From Lentisalinibacter sediminis (lineage in GTDB: Bacteria; Pseudomonadota; Gammaproteobacteria; Steroidobacterales; Woeseiaceae): a DNA stretch of 64,000 bases. The notes beneath the pieces were generated by a model. The model was not told where the DNA came from, did no database searches, and was given only the letters and a program-made list of their open reading frames with translations. Both the position numbers and the translations under genes were made by a program. The stretch's first letter is position 1. Each line of letters opens with the position of its first letter. This document shows positions 26,319 to 35,319 of the stretch, in pieces. The stretch lies in NCBI RefSeq assembly GCF_040706615.1, contig NZ_JAPDRF010000002.1, positions 1-64,000 on the forward strand, given 5' to 3'.

Positions 26319-27086
26319 TCAGGATTCCGGATCCTCCCGCTTCTCCTTCTCCACCACCTGATCCTGTTCCGCCACGCCCTCGTCGTGGGAAGCCTGGCCC
26401 GAGACGCCCTTGCGGCGCTCGTCCATCCGGTCGATGGCGTCACGGCGGCCATACAGCACTACCCGGTCGCCGGCGTGAAACTCCGTATCCGGCTGCGGCG
26501 TGCCGATGAACGTGTCGTCTCTGCGATAGATGGCCAGCACAAGCAGACCTTCGTCCCGCAGGTTGCATTCGCCCAGAGTCTTGCCGTTCAGCCAGTCCTC
26601 TTCGCGCACGCGCAGATCCACCAGCGTGTATTCGCCGGCGAGATTCATCATGCCGGCGTAGTCGCGAATGTCGAGTTCGGTGTACCGGGACAGCAGCCGG
26701 TTGACCAGATTCGAAAGGTGTCGGTCCACCCAGTCGCTGCTGGCCAGCAGCCAGAGTACGCCTAGTGCGGCGATCAGCCCCGCGAGCTTCACCCAGTTGG
26801 GAATGCCGTCGCCCTCGTTGACGAAGGTCAGCATCAGCGACGTGATGCCGGTGACGATGCCGGCGTTGCCCAGGAACATCAGCCACATGATGATGCGGCG
26901 GCGCACCGGGTGATTCACCATCCGCTCCGACTCCTCGGTGGTGAACCCCGCGCCGGTAAAAGCGGAGCGGGCCTGGAAGCGAGCCAGTTCCCGGGTAACG
27001 CCCGTGTGGATGAGCGCGATGGCGGCCACACGGGTGATGAGAATCGACATCGTTACGACCAGTATGAGCGATACCGCGCCGAGCAA
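26319..27086 (-). CDS. Membrane protein with TrkA-C (RCK_C) domain
   Basis: 255 aa. Three membrane segments occupy the N-terminal half (SLILVVTMSILITRVAAIALI, MWLMFLGNAGIVTGITSLML, LAGLIAALGVLWLLA). The C-terminal half, VDLRVREEDWLNGKTLGECNL..LAIYRRDDTFIGTPQPDTEFHAGDRVVLYGRRDAI, is a TrkA-C domain, the ligand-binding unit of potassium channels and transporters. FQARSAFTGAGFTT between the first two segments resembles a Trk-type loop. It could be a small regulated transporter or sensor; transport is not demonstrated. Confidence 0.72.
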   Translation of the reverse strand: MLGAVSLILVVTMSILITRVAAIALIHTGVTRELARFQARSAFTGAGFTTEESERMVNHPVRRRIIMWLMFLGNAGIVTGITSLMLTFVNEGDGIPNWVKLAGLIAALGVLWLLASSDWVDRHLSNLVNRLLSRYTELDIRDYAGMMNLAGEYTLVDLRVREEDWLNGKTLGECNLRDEGLLVLAIYRRDDTFIGTPQPDTEFHAGDRVVLYGRRDAIDRMDERRKGVSGQASHDEGVAEQDQVVEKEKREDPES

Positions 27087-27101
27087 TCGTCACTCCCGTT
27101 G

Positions 27102-27593
27102 CTATTCAGGGCAGACGCCGCGTATGAAGAAGTGACGCCCCATGCCCTTCAGCACGAACTCGTCGTCTTCGACGGAGTCGATCCTGAGATCGAATACCAT
27201 GAACATCGGCCGCAGGTCGACCATGTCGCCCTGGACCTCGTAGCTGCCCGGATCCATCTCGCCGCCGGTCGGATTGCGCTGATACGTGAGCGTGCCGTCC
27301 GTGTTGAAGACGTATTCGATGCTCTGTTCTTCCCGGTTGCCCTTACCCAGATCGGTGTAGGCGAAGCACCAGGTGCCCTCCAGGTACTCGGGCGTCAGCG
27401 TCGGACCACTCGCCGCTTCACTCTCTTGCGCGGCGGCGGGTGTCGACGCTGCGGACTCCGCGGCCTTTGCCGCGCTATCTCCGGCGGCATCTTCGGCGAC
27501 GACGTAAGACTCCGGCGCGTCGCCCGCGCCGCCGCAGGCGGTGAGCAACAGCGCGACGAACCCGATGGCATTGCTACGGTAAGTGATCTTCAT
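27102..27593 (-). CDS. Putative lipoprotein, function unknown
   Basis: 163 aa with a signal ending in the lipobox LLLTAC, then a low-complexity Ala/Ser/Glu linker (about residues 35-65) and a compact globular C terminus (EYLEGTWCFAYTDLGKG..YVFNTDGTLTYQRNPTGGEMDPGSYEV) that looks like a lipocalin-like or META-like beta domain. A strong GGGAGG precedes the ATG at 27593. No specific family is recognised. Confidence 0.65.
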   Translation of the reverse strand: MKITYRSNAIGFVALLLTACGGAGDAPESYVVAEDAAGDSAAKAAESAASTPAAAQESEAASGPTLTPEYLEGTWCFAYTDLGKGNREEQSIEYVFNTDGTLTYQRNPTGGEMDPGSYEVQGDMVDLRPMFMVFDLRIDSVEDDEFVLKGMGRHFFIRGVCPE

Positions 27594-27737
27594 GAACGCC
27601 TCCCTTGCAGTGAGTGCCGAGGCGAGCCCGGCGATCGTAGTGCAGTAATAGTCTATCAATGCACGCAGATCGCCCGGGTGTCATTTCGATCCGTCAATCC
27701 GGCCGCGGCAATACCGATCTCCTGACAACCGGCCGAC

Positions 27738-29471
27738 TCACTTCAGGCAGCTGCAGTTATCACAGGACCTCTCGGGAGTGGAGGCGCAGTACTGGCTGAG
27801 CGGGAAGGCCCAGGCCGCGCTGAGGCTCCCATCGACGGGCAGCTTCGACTTGCCGACACCGGCGCCGAGACCGATACCGGGCAGGAACAGGTTCGATTCG
27901 AGGATGAGGTCCACGCCCAGGCTCACGACGCCCTGACCCTTTGGACTGGGCCCGGTGCCGCCGATACCGAACCCCAGTCCTCCGAAAGTGTTCATGTTTG
28001 CCTCCCAGAAGAACAGGACCCGAACATCCGCACCGCCGCCGACATTGGTCACCGCCTTGGCCTGCGGTTCGAGATAGAAGCCGCCATTGCCGCGAAGATC
28101 CGTGACGCCGATGATGCTGATGCCGCCACCGAGGCCCTTGGCGCCGGACAACGTCACCTGGTAGCCGATGAAGAAATGTCGCCACAGCGGGTCGGCCAGG
28201 GGAATCGGGTCCCAGTTGTCGTCGGCATGGGCACTCGAGATGCCCAGCATCGGCAGCGCGCCGAAGATGATGGCCGGGTTCGGGCGCGCCTGCTCGATCT
28301 CCGCGAGGAGGCTCGGCGGCACCAGATCGTACATCGTGATCAGGCGGCCCATCCTCGCCAGATCACCGCCGCAGACCGTCTCGGCGGAAAACATCTCCCG
28401 GACCAGAGGGCGGCTGGCGGGATCGTTGAGCTTCGCCAGGATCGGGCCCGCTTCCGGAATGACCCGGCTTACGATGGCATCACTCATGAATTCCCCGCCG
28501 CGCTGGCGTGCGGCCTCGGCCTTACGCCTTAGCTCTGCCGTGGTGCCATGCTGATCGAGGGCGAAGTCGAGCAGGTCGGCAGGTTTGGGGGCCTGGCTCA
28601 GCAACGCCGCAACTTCCTGACCGGCCCACAGCGCATCGACGAGTGCCCGGCAGGCCGTCTGGCCGAGGCGGTCTTCCACGCATCGGTTGTTGAGGAAGTC
28701 TTCGGCCAATCCGGCGTCGCAGGAAGGAATGCGCTCCACGAGCAGGCACGGACGCTCGCCGAGGGCGCCGCAGCGGTTGCGCTCGAAACAGCGTCCGCCG
28801 ACGTTGGCAAGACCGTCGTCGCACAGCCCGAACACCGGGCTGGCCCCGGCCACGAGATTGCCTGCGGCGCAGGCGTTTGGTTCGTTCACCGGTACCAGGG
28901 TGCGCACGTATCCTTCGGGGCAGGACCAGCAGCTGCCGCCACGGGTCAGGTCGAAGAAGGACCCGTCGGGGCAGGCGAGGCGCTTGCGCAACGTGGCTCG
29001 GGCAAACGACGGACCTCGCCATTTCGTGCAGGCATTCTTCGCGGTGACGGGGGCGGCGGTGCGGGCGTAACCACTCGGACAACTCCAGCAATAGCCGTTC
29101 GGGTCCCAGAATTGGCCCTTCGGGCAATTGGTGCCGATCAGGCCCGTGCCGCGCCCGTTACGTTTCGCCCGTGCCGTCGTCTCACCCGGCGGGCGCAGGC
29201 AGGCGTTACTGGAATTCACCGGCGTCACCTGGCGGACCGTGCCCGACGGGCAACTCCAGCAGCTACCGCCGTTGATGGGATCGAAGAACGACCCGTCCGG
29301 GCAGCCCTTCGGTTTCTGACTCTCGTAGGTTGCGGGCGCGACCGAGCACGCCGGCTGGCCGAGACTGCCGCATTCCATGGCAGCGAAGTCGACGGCGTGG
29401 CTGGTTTCAGGCGCGGCGAACAGCGCAGCAAGTGCGAAGCCGGCGATCAGGTGGATGATGAGACGGTACAT
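27738..29471 (-). CDS. Exported protein with three cysteine-rich repeats and a beta-rich C-terminal domain
   Basis: 577 aa, not recognised. Signal peptide residues 1-26 (cleavage after SHA). Three tandem repeats at about residues 57-91, 116-148 and 167-201 follow the pattern CPxGxFxD...G.CWSCPxG..R...PV...NAC, each with four cysteines. A helical middle region and a C-terminal region rich in glycine and alternating hydrophobics (GLGGGISIIGVTDL, GLGFGIGGTG, GIGLGAGVGK) follow, and the protein ends with a cysteine cluster CDNCSC. The ATG at 29471 has GGAG upstream. It is likely in the periplasm or outer membrane. Confidence 0.65.
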   Translation of the reverse strand: MYRLIIHLIAGFALAALFAAPETSHAVDFAAMECGSLGQPACSVAPATYESQKPKGCPDGSFFDPINGGSCWSCPSGTVRQVTPVNSSNACLRPPGETTARAKRNGRGTGLIGTNCPKGQFWDPNGYCWSCPSGYARTAAPVTAKNACTKWRGPSFARATLRKRLACPDGSFFDLTRGGSCWSCPEGYVRTLVPVNEPNACAAGNLVAGASPVFGLCDDGLANVGGRCFERNRCGALGERPCLLVERIPSCDAGLAEDFLNNRCVEDRLGQTACRALVDALWAGQEVAALLSQAPKPADLLDFALDQHGTTAELRRKAEAARQRGGEFMSDAIVSRVIPEAGPILAKLNDPASRPLVREMFSAETVCGGDLARMGRLITMYDLVPPSLLAEIEQARPNPAIIFGALPMLGISSAHADDNWDPIPLADPLWRHFFIGYQVTLSGAKGLGGGISIIGVTDLRGNGGFYLEPQAKAVTNVGGGADVRVLFFWEANMNTFGGLGFGIGGTGPSPKGQGVVSLGVDLILESNLFLPGIGLGAGVGKSKLPVDGSLSAAWAFPLSQYCASTPERSCDNCSCLK

Positions 29472-29578
29472 GCTGACTCCATGAATCCAGGCCCGGCATG
29501 CGGGCGGCGGGTGGCGCAAGTTCGGGCCGGTGACCGACCCCAAGTGGAAACGAGGCTCTGACGGGGCGCCGACATCGG

Positions 29579-30331
29579 TCAGTCCAGAGCGAGTACTACG
29601 TCGAAGGTGGCGCTCATCGCGGCCGAGGGGCCCGTCTTGAGCGGCTGGAATTCGACGGTCAGTTGCCTGCGCGCCTCCGGCGAGTGCCGCCGGTAGATCG
29701 AATCGGCGGCGTTACGCTCGGGCTGGCCCGCGTCGTAAATCCGGGTGGTGAGCGGCACGTGGCCGGGCGCCGTCACGCGCATGTGAACGTGCGGCGTGCG
29801 TTCCGCGCAGGGCACGGGGCGCAGGGTGCGGAAGTGGTACCTTCCGGCCCAGTCCGTGGTGGTGACGCCATAGCCTGCGAAGTGCTGATCGGGGCGCCCC
29901 GATGCCCGTGGATGACGGTATACGCCCCCGGCGTCGCATTGCCAGATCTCGACCCGCGCGGCACGGACAGCTCCGCCGCCGCTGTCCAGCACGCGGCCCG
30001 ACAGATAGACGGCGCGGCCCGCGGCGAGGGGAAAGCTGCGGCCACCCGCTTCCGCTCCTCGGCGCGCGTCGTGCGCCGGACTCGAGCGAGGCGGCACGAT
30101 GCGCAGCAGATCGTTGTCCACGTCGGCGGGAAACGCGGTGGGATAGAACGAACCCTCGCGCTCCTGTGGCGTCGGCAGCAATTGCCCATGCCGGCCCTGC
30201 AGGTCGCCATGCGCGCTGCCCAACGGCATCAGGAGAAAGCCGCTCAGTGCGAGCAGAAGTCTCCGGCCACTGAATCGACCCATAGGCGTCACTCGGGTCG
30301 AGCAGCGATCGAAAATATGGTGCCTGTTCAT
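29579..30331 (-). CDS. Exported intradiol ring-cleavage dioxygenase-like protein
   Basis: 250 aa. All four iron ligands of the intradiol dioxygenase fold are recognisable: Tyr138 in VEIWQCDAGGVYRHP, Tyr165 in GRYHFRTLRP, His181 and His183 in TPHVHMRV; EGSFYP near residue 59 resembles the family EGPFY motif. Ring-cleavage enzymes are normally cytoplasmic, but this one has an N-terminal hydrophobic, arginine-led export signal (GRRLLLALSGFLLMPLGSA). The start could also be the ATG at 30283. Its substrate is unknown. Confidence 0.78.
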   Translation of the reverse strand: MNRHHIFDRCSTRVTPMGRFSGRRLLLALSGFLLMPLGSAHGDLQGRHGQLLPTPQEREGSFYPTAFPADVDNDLLRIVPPRSSPAHDARRGAEAGGRSFPLAAGRAVYLSGRVLDSGGGAVRAARVEIWQCDAGGVYRHPRASGRPDQHFAGYGVTTTDWAGRYHFRTLRPVPCAERTPHVHMRVTAPGHVPLTTRIYDAGQPERNAADSIYRRHSPEARRQLTVEFQPLKTGPSAAMSATFDVVLALD

Positions 30332-30459
30332 CTCTCCCTGACGGTGATTCGGTGGGCCTTATCCGTACAAGCAGGATCCCGGTCCGAATCCGATCAGGAA
30401 GAGCGCAGTTTTTGCCGGCGCCCGGGGAAGGCCGACCGGTTGCAGAGCGGGCTCGCGAA

Positions 30460-31134
30460 TCAGCGGAACTGGGTCTTGACGCGGTCTCGCAGCAGGTCGA
30501 TCAGCAGGCCCTGATAGTAGTCCGGGCCCCGCTCGGTGGCCGCGTCCAGCATGGCCTCGAGCTGGGCGGCGGAGACTTCCAGGCCGTCGCAAGCGGTGAA
30601 CGTGCCCTTCACCGCGTAATAGGGGAAGCCTACGAGACCGGCATAGCGACCGGCCTCGGCCGAACGACGGATGAGTTCGCCGCCGTAGCAGGGATCGGTC
30701 TCCGTGCCGCTCCAGCCGGTGACGAGGATGTAGCCCATCACGAACAGCGATTGGGGATAGCCGGCACGCAGCGCGGCCTCGCGGTACGGTTCGGCCTCTG
30801 CATGCATGCCGGAGTAACCAAACGCGCGGGCCAGCTGGTAATTCAGGCGCGGGTTGTCCGGGTCCGCGGCCAGTGCCTTCTTGCAGGCTTCGATGGCGGC
30901 GGGCTTGTCCATCCCGGCTCGGCTCACGCCGTCCGTGACCGAATTCGGGTCGGACGGATGTCCGGCCAGCCGGTCGCAATCGGTGACGTCGGCGGAATAG
31001 TCGTCCGCGGAATAGACACCGATCTCGTCGAGGGGGACGTAGATGGAGTCGTTCTCGGCGGCCGCGGTCGGCGGCAGCAAAGCCAGCATGGCGACGGCAA
31101 GGATGGCGGCAGACAGGTGCAGGACTAACGGCAT
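30460..31134 (-). CDS. Exported TPR/Sel1-like repeat protein
   Basis: 224 aa with a signal peptide (LSAAILAVAMLALLPPTAAA). The body contains helical repeats, for example AIEACKKALAADPDNPRLNYQLARAFGYSGMHAEAEPYREAALRAGYPQSL, consistent with TPR or Sel1 units, and a few cysteines. It is predicted to be periplasmic and to bind proteins. It lies in a leftward run between the kinase gene and the dioxygenase gene, with 100-130-base gaps, so a shared function is not assured. Confidence 0.65.
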   Translation of the reverse strand: MPLVLHLSAAILAVAMLALLPPTAAAENDSIYVPLDEIGVYSADDYSADVTDCDRLAGHPSDPNSVTDGVSRAGMDKPAAIEACKKALAADPDNPRLNYQLARAFGYSGMHAEAEPYREAALRAGYPQSLFVMGYILVTGWSGTETDPCYGGELIRRSAEAGRYAGLVGFPYYAVKGTFTACDGLEVSAAQLEAMLDAATERGPDYYQGLLIDLLRDRVKTQFR

Positions 31135-31234
31135 GGGCAGAGACCTCCGGAGAAATCACCTGATTCCGGCTACGGAGTAACCCACACTCGACGTGGGGAA
31201 TCAAGCCGCTAACGGCAGGGGCACATGCGTCGCG

Positions 31235-33895
31235 CTACCGCGACACCGACAGTTGCCGATACCGATCCGCCTCGCCGGTCTCACCCCGCTCGTCCAGGAA
31301 CTCCACGAGGTAGCCGGCGGTCTGCGCGGTGAGCGGGTGCTCGTCGCCGTACAGCTCGCGCTGGCTTGCGACCGCGCCGGTGAGTAGCTCCCTTGCCTCG
31401 GCATCCTGACCGAGGCGGCCGAGCGCCCTGCCCAGGATGCTGCGGCCGAGCGCCTCGACGTGGCGCTCGTGATCGGGATACTCACGCATGCGCTCCAGCG
31501 TCTCGCGCGCCTGTGCCGCGGCGCCCTGCACGTCTCCCGTCTCGAACGAGGACACGGCCCAGCCGATCTCCGCGGCGGCGAGGAAAGGATGATAGTCGCC
31601 GTAGGCGGCCCGGTAGATGGGGATCGCCTCGTAGAGCAGGGCGAGTGCGGCCGCGTGGTCGTTCTGCAGCTGGCGCATCCGTGCCTTGTTGACCAGGTGC
31701 CACGCGTAGAACGGATGATCGGTGCCGTAGAGCTTCTCCGCCACGCCGCGCGCCCGGTCGAGCGCCCGGTTGGCTTCCTCGAAGCGGCCCAGCTGACCCA
31801 GCACCCTGCCGAGTGACGAGAGCTGCACCTCGAAGTCCTCGCTCTCCTCACCGAGGACCCGACGGGTGTGCTCCACCGCCCGGTCCAGGTACGTCAGCGC
31901 CTCTTCCAGGTTGCCCCGCCCACGGAGTGCGACACCGATGTTGTTCAGCAGCGCGCCCACCAGGGGATGATTCGTCTCGCCGCGCTCTTCCAGAATATCG
32001 AGTGCCCGCCGGTAATGGCCGATGGCTTCGTCGACGTCGCCGAGGGATTCGTTGATGTTGCCGATTTGGTTCAGCACGTTCGCCCGGAAACGGCGGTCGC
32101 CGTGACCCGGCGGCAGACCCTCCAGGATCGCAAGCGCCGCCTGGAACTCCTCCAACGCGCCGAGCTGATCCCCCTTGAATCGCAGCGCGGTGGCTAAGGC
32201 GTTACGCGTGGACGCCACTTCGTGGGAAGCCGGCCCGACGGTGTCGATCTGGGCGGCCAGCACCTCGCGCAGCAGGGCGATCGATGCGTCGACGTCGTTG
32301 CCGGCCAGCCGCGCGAAGTCCGCATAATTCCGCTTCGAACCGAGCGTCTCGACGTGCCTGTCACCGAGGGCTTCGCGCCGGATCTCCCACGCCTCCCGCG
32401 ACAGCGCCGCCGCCTCTTCGTTGCGGCTGAGCGCGTTGTACGTATCGGCAATGCGCTGCATCAGCCGCGCCCGCTCCACCGGCTGGTCCGCGAGTTCGGT
32501 GCGGATGCGCGCGGCGCCCGCATCGAGCAGATCGCGCACCGTCACCTCCTCGCCGGCACTCTCGAAGCGATCGGCGCCGGCGAATAGATCGGTGAGAAAC
32601 TCCGTCACCTGCTCCGCCCGCGCCCGGGCAGCCTCAGCCGCGTCGCGCTCGGTGAGGATGCGGTCGACGAACAGCGCACTGAGAGTCGCGATGACGGCGA
32701 CGACGGCCACCGCAGCCAGCACCGGCGCGCGGCGACGCTTCAGGAATTTCGCGGTGCGGTACTGCCAGGTGTCCGGCCGCGCCAGCACCGGCTCGTCGCG
32801 CAGGTAGCGCTCGATGTCCTCGACGAGCTCGCCCACCGTGCCGTAGCGGCGCTCGGCCTCGGCGCGCAGGCCCTTGAGCACGATGTTGTCGAGATCGCCC
32901 TTGAGCTCGCGCGCGGCCTCGCGCCCGTTCGCCGACCCGCCGCCGCTCTCCCGTGTGGCGGCCGAACTCGGCGGTTCGCGATCGCCGTCGCAGATGGCGA
33001 AGTGCAATGCTGCGGGGTCGTTGGCGGTGGCCTCGTAGGGGCTCGCGCCCGCCAGGAGTTCGTACAGCAGGACGGAGAGGGAGTAGACATCGGTCGAGAT
33101 GGTCAGCGGCTCGCCCTTCAGCTGCTCGGGGCTCGCGTAGCGGGGCGTGAGCGCACGATGCTCGGTCACAGTCGGCGCCGCCTGGCTGCTCTCGTCCTCG
33201 AACAGTCGGGCCAGCCCGAAGTCCAGCACCTTCGGTTCGCCCTCGCCATCCACGAGCACGTTCGAGGGCTTGATGTCGCGGTGGACCACCAGGTTGCGGT
33301 GGGCATAGTCGATGGCGGCACAGACCTTGCGGAACAGCGCGAGCCGCGCGGGGATCTCCAGAGCGCGGGCCCGGCAGTACTCGTCGATCCTCAGTCCGTC
33401 GACGTATTCCATGGCGAGCCAGGGCTCGCCGTCGGCCGTGGTGCCACCGTCGATCAGGCGGGCGATGTTCGGGTGCTGGAGCCGCGCCAGAATCCGCCGT
33501 TCGTCGTCGAAGCGCCGCAGGGCCAGCGGCGACATCAGCGCCGCGTTGACCAGCTTCACCGCTGCCTGCTGTTCATAGCTACCGTCGGCACGCTCTGCCA
33601 GATACACCGCGCCCATGCCGCCGCGCGCGATCAGCCGCGTGAGCTTCCACGGGCCGCAGACACGGCCTGCGCCGGAAGGGGGCGCATCACCCAGGGCATC
33701 CGAGGCAGCGCTCCCCACTACCCGACGCACGGTATCGTCGCTCAGTGCGAGTCCGGCGAGCAGCGCCTCCAGCTCGGCGCGCAGCTCCTCGTCGCCTTCG
33801 CAGGCGGCATCCAGCCGCGCAGCGCGCTCGTCCGGCGGGAACTCGGCCAGTTCATTGAAGATCTGCTTTACGCGCTGGAAGCGGTCGGCGGCCAC
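31235..33895 (-). CDS. Membrane Ser/Thr protein kinase with C-terminal TPR domain
   Basis: 886 aa. The kinase domain (about 83-370) has the glycine loop IARGGMGAVYLA, Lys114 in AAVKLV, Glu133, the catalytic HRDIKPSNVL (Asp207) and DFGLAR (225-230), so it should be active. One membrane segment at about 391-410 separates it from a long TPR array. An N-terminal 80-residue region with LDAACEGDEELRAELEALL is typical of bacterial kinases often encoded beside ECF sigma factors, but none is seen here. Starts at GTG with AGGA upstream. Partners unknown. Confidence 0.92.
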   Translation of the reverse strand: MAADRFQRVKQIFNELAEFPPDERAARLDAACEGDEELRAELEALLAGLALSDDTVRRVVGSAASDALGDAPPSGAGRVCGPWKLTRLIARGGMGAVYLAERADGSYEQQAAVKLVNAALMSPLALRRFDDERRILARLQHPNIARLIDGGTTADGEPWLAMEYVDGLRIDEYCRARALEIPARLALFRKVCAAIDYAHRNLVVHRDIKPSNVLVDGEGEPKVLDFGLARLFEDESSQAAPTVTEHRALTPRYASPEQLKGEPLTISTDVYSLSVLLYELLAGASPYEATANDPAALHFAICDGDREPPSSAATRESGGGSANGREAARELKGDLDNIVLKGLRAEAERRYGTVGELVEDIERYLRDEPVLARPDTWQYRTAKFLKRRRAPVLAAVAVVAVIATLSALFVDRILTERDAAEAARARAEQVTEFLTDLFAGADRFESAGEEVTVRDLLDAGAARIRTELADQPVERARLMQRIADTYNALSRNEEAAALSREAWEIRREALGDRHVETLGSKRNYADFARLAGNDVDASIALLREVLAAQIDTVGPASHEVASTRNALATALRFKGDQLGALEEFQAALAILEGLPPGHGDRRFRANVLNQIGNINESLGDVDEAIGHYRRALDILEERGETNHPLVGALLNNIGVALRGRGNLEEALTYLDRAVEHTRRVLGEESEDFEVQLSSLGRVLGQLGRFEEANRALDRARGVAEKLYGTDHPFYAWHLVNKARMRQLQNDHAAALALLYEAIPIYRAAYGDYHPFLAAAEIGWAVSSFETGDVQGAAAQARETLERMREYPDHERHVEALGRSILGRALGRLGQDAEARELLTGAVASQRELYGDEHPLTAQTAGYLVEFLDERGETGEADRYRQLSVSR

Positions 33896-33969
33896 GCTGT
33901 CATCCTGCGAGACTTACCCGTCCCTCTGGAGGGTAGCGGAAACCGCGGCGCCATGCGCCGATCCCGCGG

Positions 33970-34908
33970 TTATCGGCTCCCGAGGCCCGGGTAAGAAGCC
34001 AGCCGCCGCCGGGTCTCGCCGGCCTGTTCCAGCAACCACTCCCGGAACCGGTCGACGGAGGCGCGCCGCAGTCGGTCCGGCCGGAACCCGACACGGTACT
34101 CGTTGCGCGTCCACTGCCCTTTGGAGACATCGAAGGGCAGCGACAGACTGCCCTTCTCCAACTCCGGCAGCACCAGCGACAGGCCGCAGATCATCAGCCC
34201 GGCGTTGGCGTAGACCGCTTCCAGCGCATGCTGCACCCGCTTGTAGCGGATGCCCCGGTCCGGCGCCGTGCGGCGATGACCGTACTCCCGAATCCATTCC
34301 TTCCAGCCGATCTCGCCGGCATCGAGGGTGTAGCGGTCCAGGTGCAGCAGCGGGAAACCCTCCAGCCGGCTCTCTTCCGGCAGCTTCGAGATGCGCTCCG
34401 TATTGGCCGGCGAACTCACCGGGACGAGGTAATCACGGTACAGGGTTCGCTCCTCTTCCCCTCCGCGGCTGCGGCCGAGCCAGATCTCGCAGTCGGCGTC
34501 GCCCAGTCGCACAGGCACGTCGCCGATACCGTTCAGGCAGAACAGCGAGTTCGGGTTCTCGGCCTTGAACGCCTCGAGACGCGGGCGCAGCCACAGTTCG
34601 GCCAGGTCCGGGTCCGCAGTGATGTGGATCTCCTCCACCCGCTGGAAGTCGAGAATCTGAGAGACCGTTTCCAGCTCGCGGAAGGCCGCGCCGAGGTGCG
34701 CCATGGCCGCTTCCAGTTCGCGGGTCGGGCGCAGCCCGGAGCGGCCGCGGACCAGCAGGTCGTAGCCCAGGTAGTCTTCCAGGGCGCGGATACGCTGGCC
34801 GACGGCGGCCGGCGAAATGGCCAGTTCCTGCGCCGCGGCCTTCATGGAGCCGGTGCGCAGGGCCAGCTCCAGCGCCTGCAAACCTCTCAGATGCGTCGTC
34901 CCTGGCAT
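33970..34908 (-). CDS. LysR-family transcriptional regulator
   Basis: 312 aa. N-terminal winged helix LRGLQALELALRTGSMKAAAQELAISPAAVGQRIRALEDYLGYDLLVRG, then a type 2 periplasmic-binding-like effector domain. It is divergent from a DUF4242 gene, with a 104-base intergenic region, the usual layout for a LysR regulator and its target. The ATG at 34908 fits the family N terminus although no clear Shine-Dalgarno sequence is seen; a 21-base AT-rich palindrome lies 7 bases upstream. Confidence 0.85.
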   Translation of the reverse strand: MPGTTHLRGLQALELALRTGSMKAAAQELAISPAAVGQRIRALEDYLGYDLLVRGRSGLRPTRELEAAMAHLGAAFRELETVSQILDFQRVEEIHITADPDLAELWLRPRLEAFKAENPNSLFCLNGIGDVPVRLGDADCEIWLGRSRGGEEERTLYRDYLVPVSSPANTERISKLPEESRLEGFPLLHLDRYTLDAGEIGWKEWIREYGHRRTAPDRGIRYKRVQHALEAVYANAGLMICGLSLVLPELEKGSLSLPFDVSKGQWTRNEYRVGFRPDRLRRASVDRFREWLLEQAGETRRRLASYPGLGSR

Positions 34909-34915
34909 CTGATGA

Positions 34916-34936
34916 TAATAAAGCTTAGCTTTATTA
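34916..34936. promoter_or_regulatory. AT-rich palindrome, candidate LysR-type binding site
   Basis: A perfect 9-bp inverted repeat TAATAAAGC-TTA-GCTTTATTA, in an otherwise GC-rich region, between the LysR gene and the divergent DUF4242 gene. It overlaps the expected start region of the regulator's mRNA, so it may mediate autoregulation as well as control of the target. The site is seen directly; binding is inferred. Confidence 0.6.
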
Positions 34937-35012
34937 AGAGGAAGAATATTTATCTTGATTGATCGGTCGGATCGGAGAAAATGACTCCCACACACACTGG
35001 GGGAGCAAAACC

Positions 35013-35297
35013 ATGGACCAACTGAAGCGATACATCATCGAGCGCGAGATTCCGGGCATCGGGGCCATGTCACCCACCGAACTCTGCGGCGCCGCCAGGG
35101 CCTCGAATCAGGCCATCGGGCAGCTGGGCAAGGACATCCAGTGGCAACACAGCTATGTGGGCGGTGACAAGACCTATTGCGTGTACCTGGCGAAGGACGA
35201 GGACACCGTGCGCAAGCACGCCGAGCTGAGCGGGATTCCGGTGGCGAGCATCACCGAGGTGCCACAGATCATCGATCCGTTGACGGCCAATAACTGA
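35013..35297 (+). CDS. DUF4242 (SCO4226-like) small protein
   Basis: 94 aa. KRYIIEREIPGIGAMSPTELCGAARASN, a VGGDKTYCVYLAKDEDTVRKHAELSGIPVASI segment and the C-terminal VPQIIDP match DUF4242, ferredoxin-like small proteins; one member, SCO4226, binds nickel. The ATG at 35013 is preceded by GGGGGAG. It is divergent from the LysR gene and probably its regulatory target. Physiological role unknown. Confidence 0.75.
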   Translation: MDQLKRYIIEREIPGIGAMSPTELCGAARASNQAIGQLGKDIQWQHSYVGGDKTYCVYLAKDEDTVRKHAELSGIPVASITEVPQIIDPLTANN

Positions 35298-35319
35298 GCA
35301 GTGAGAGTGCTGCTGGCGA

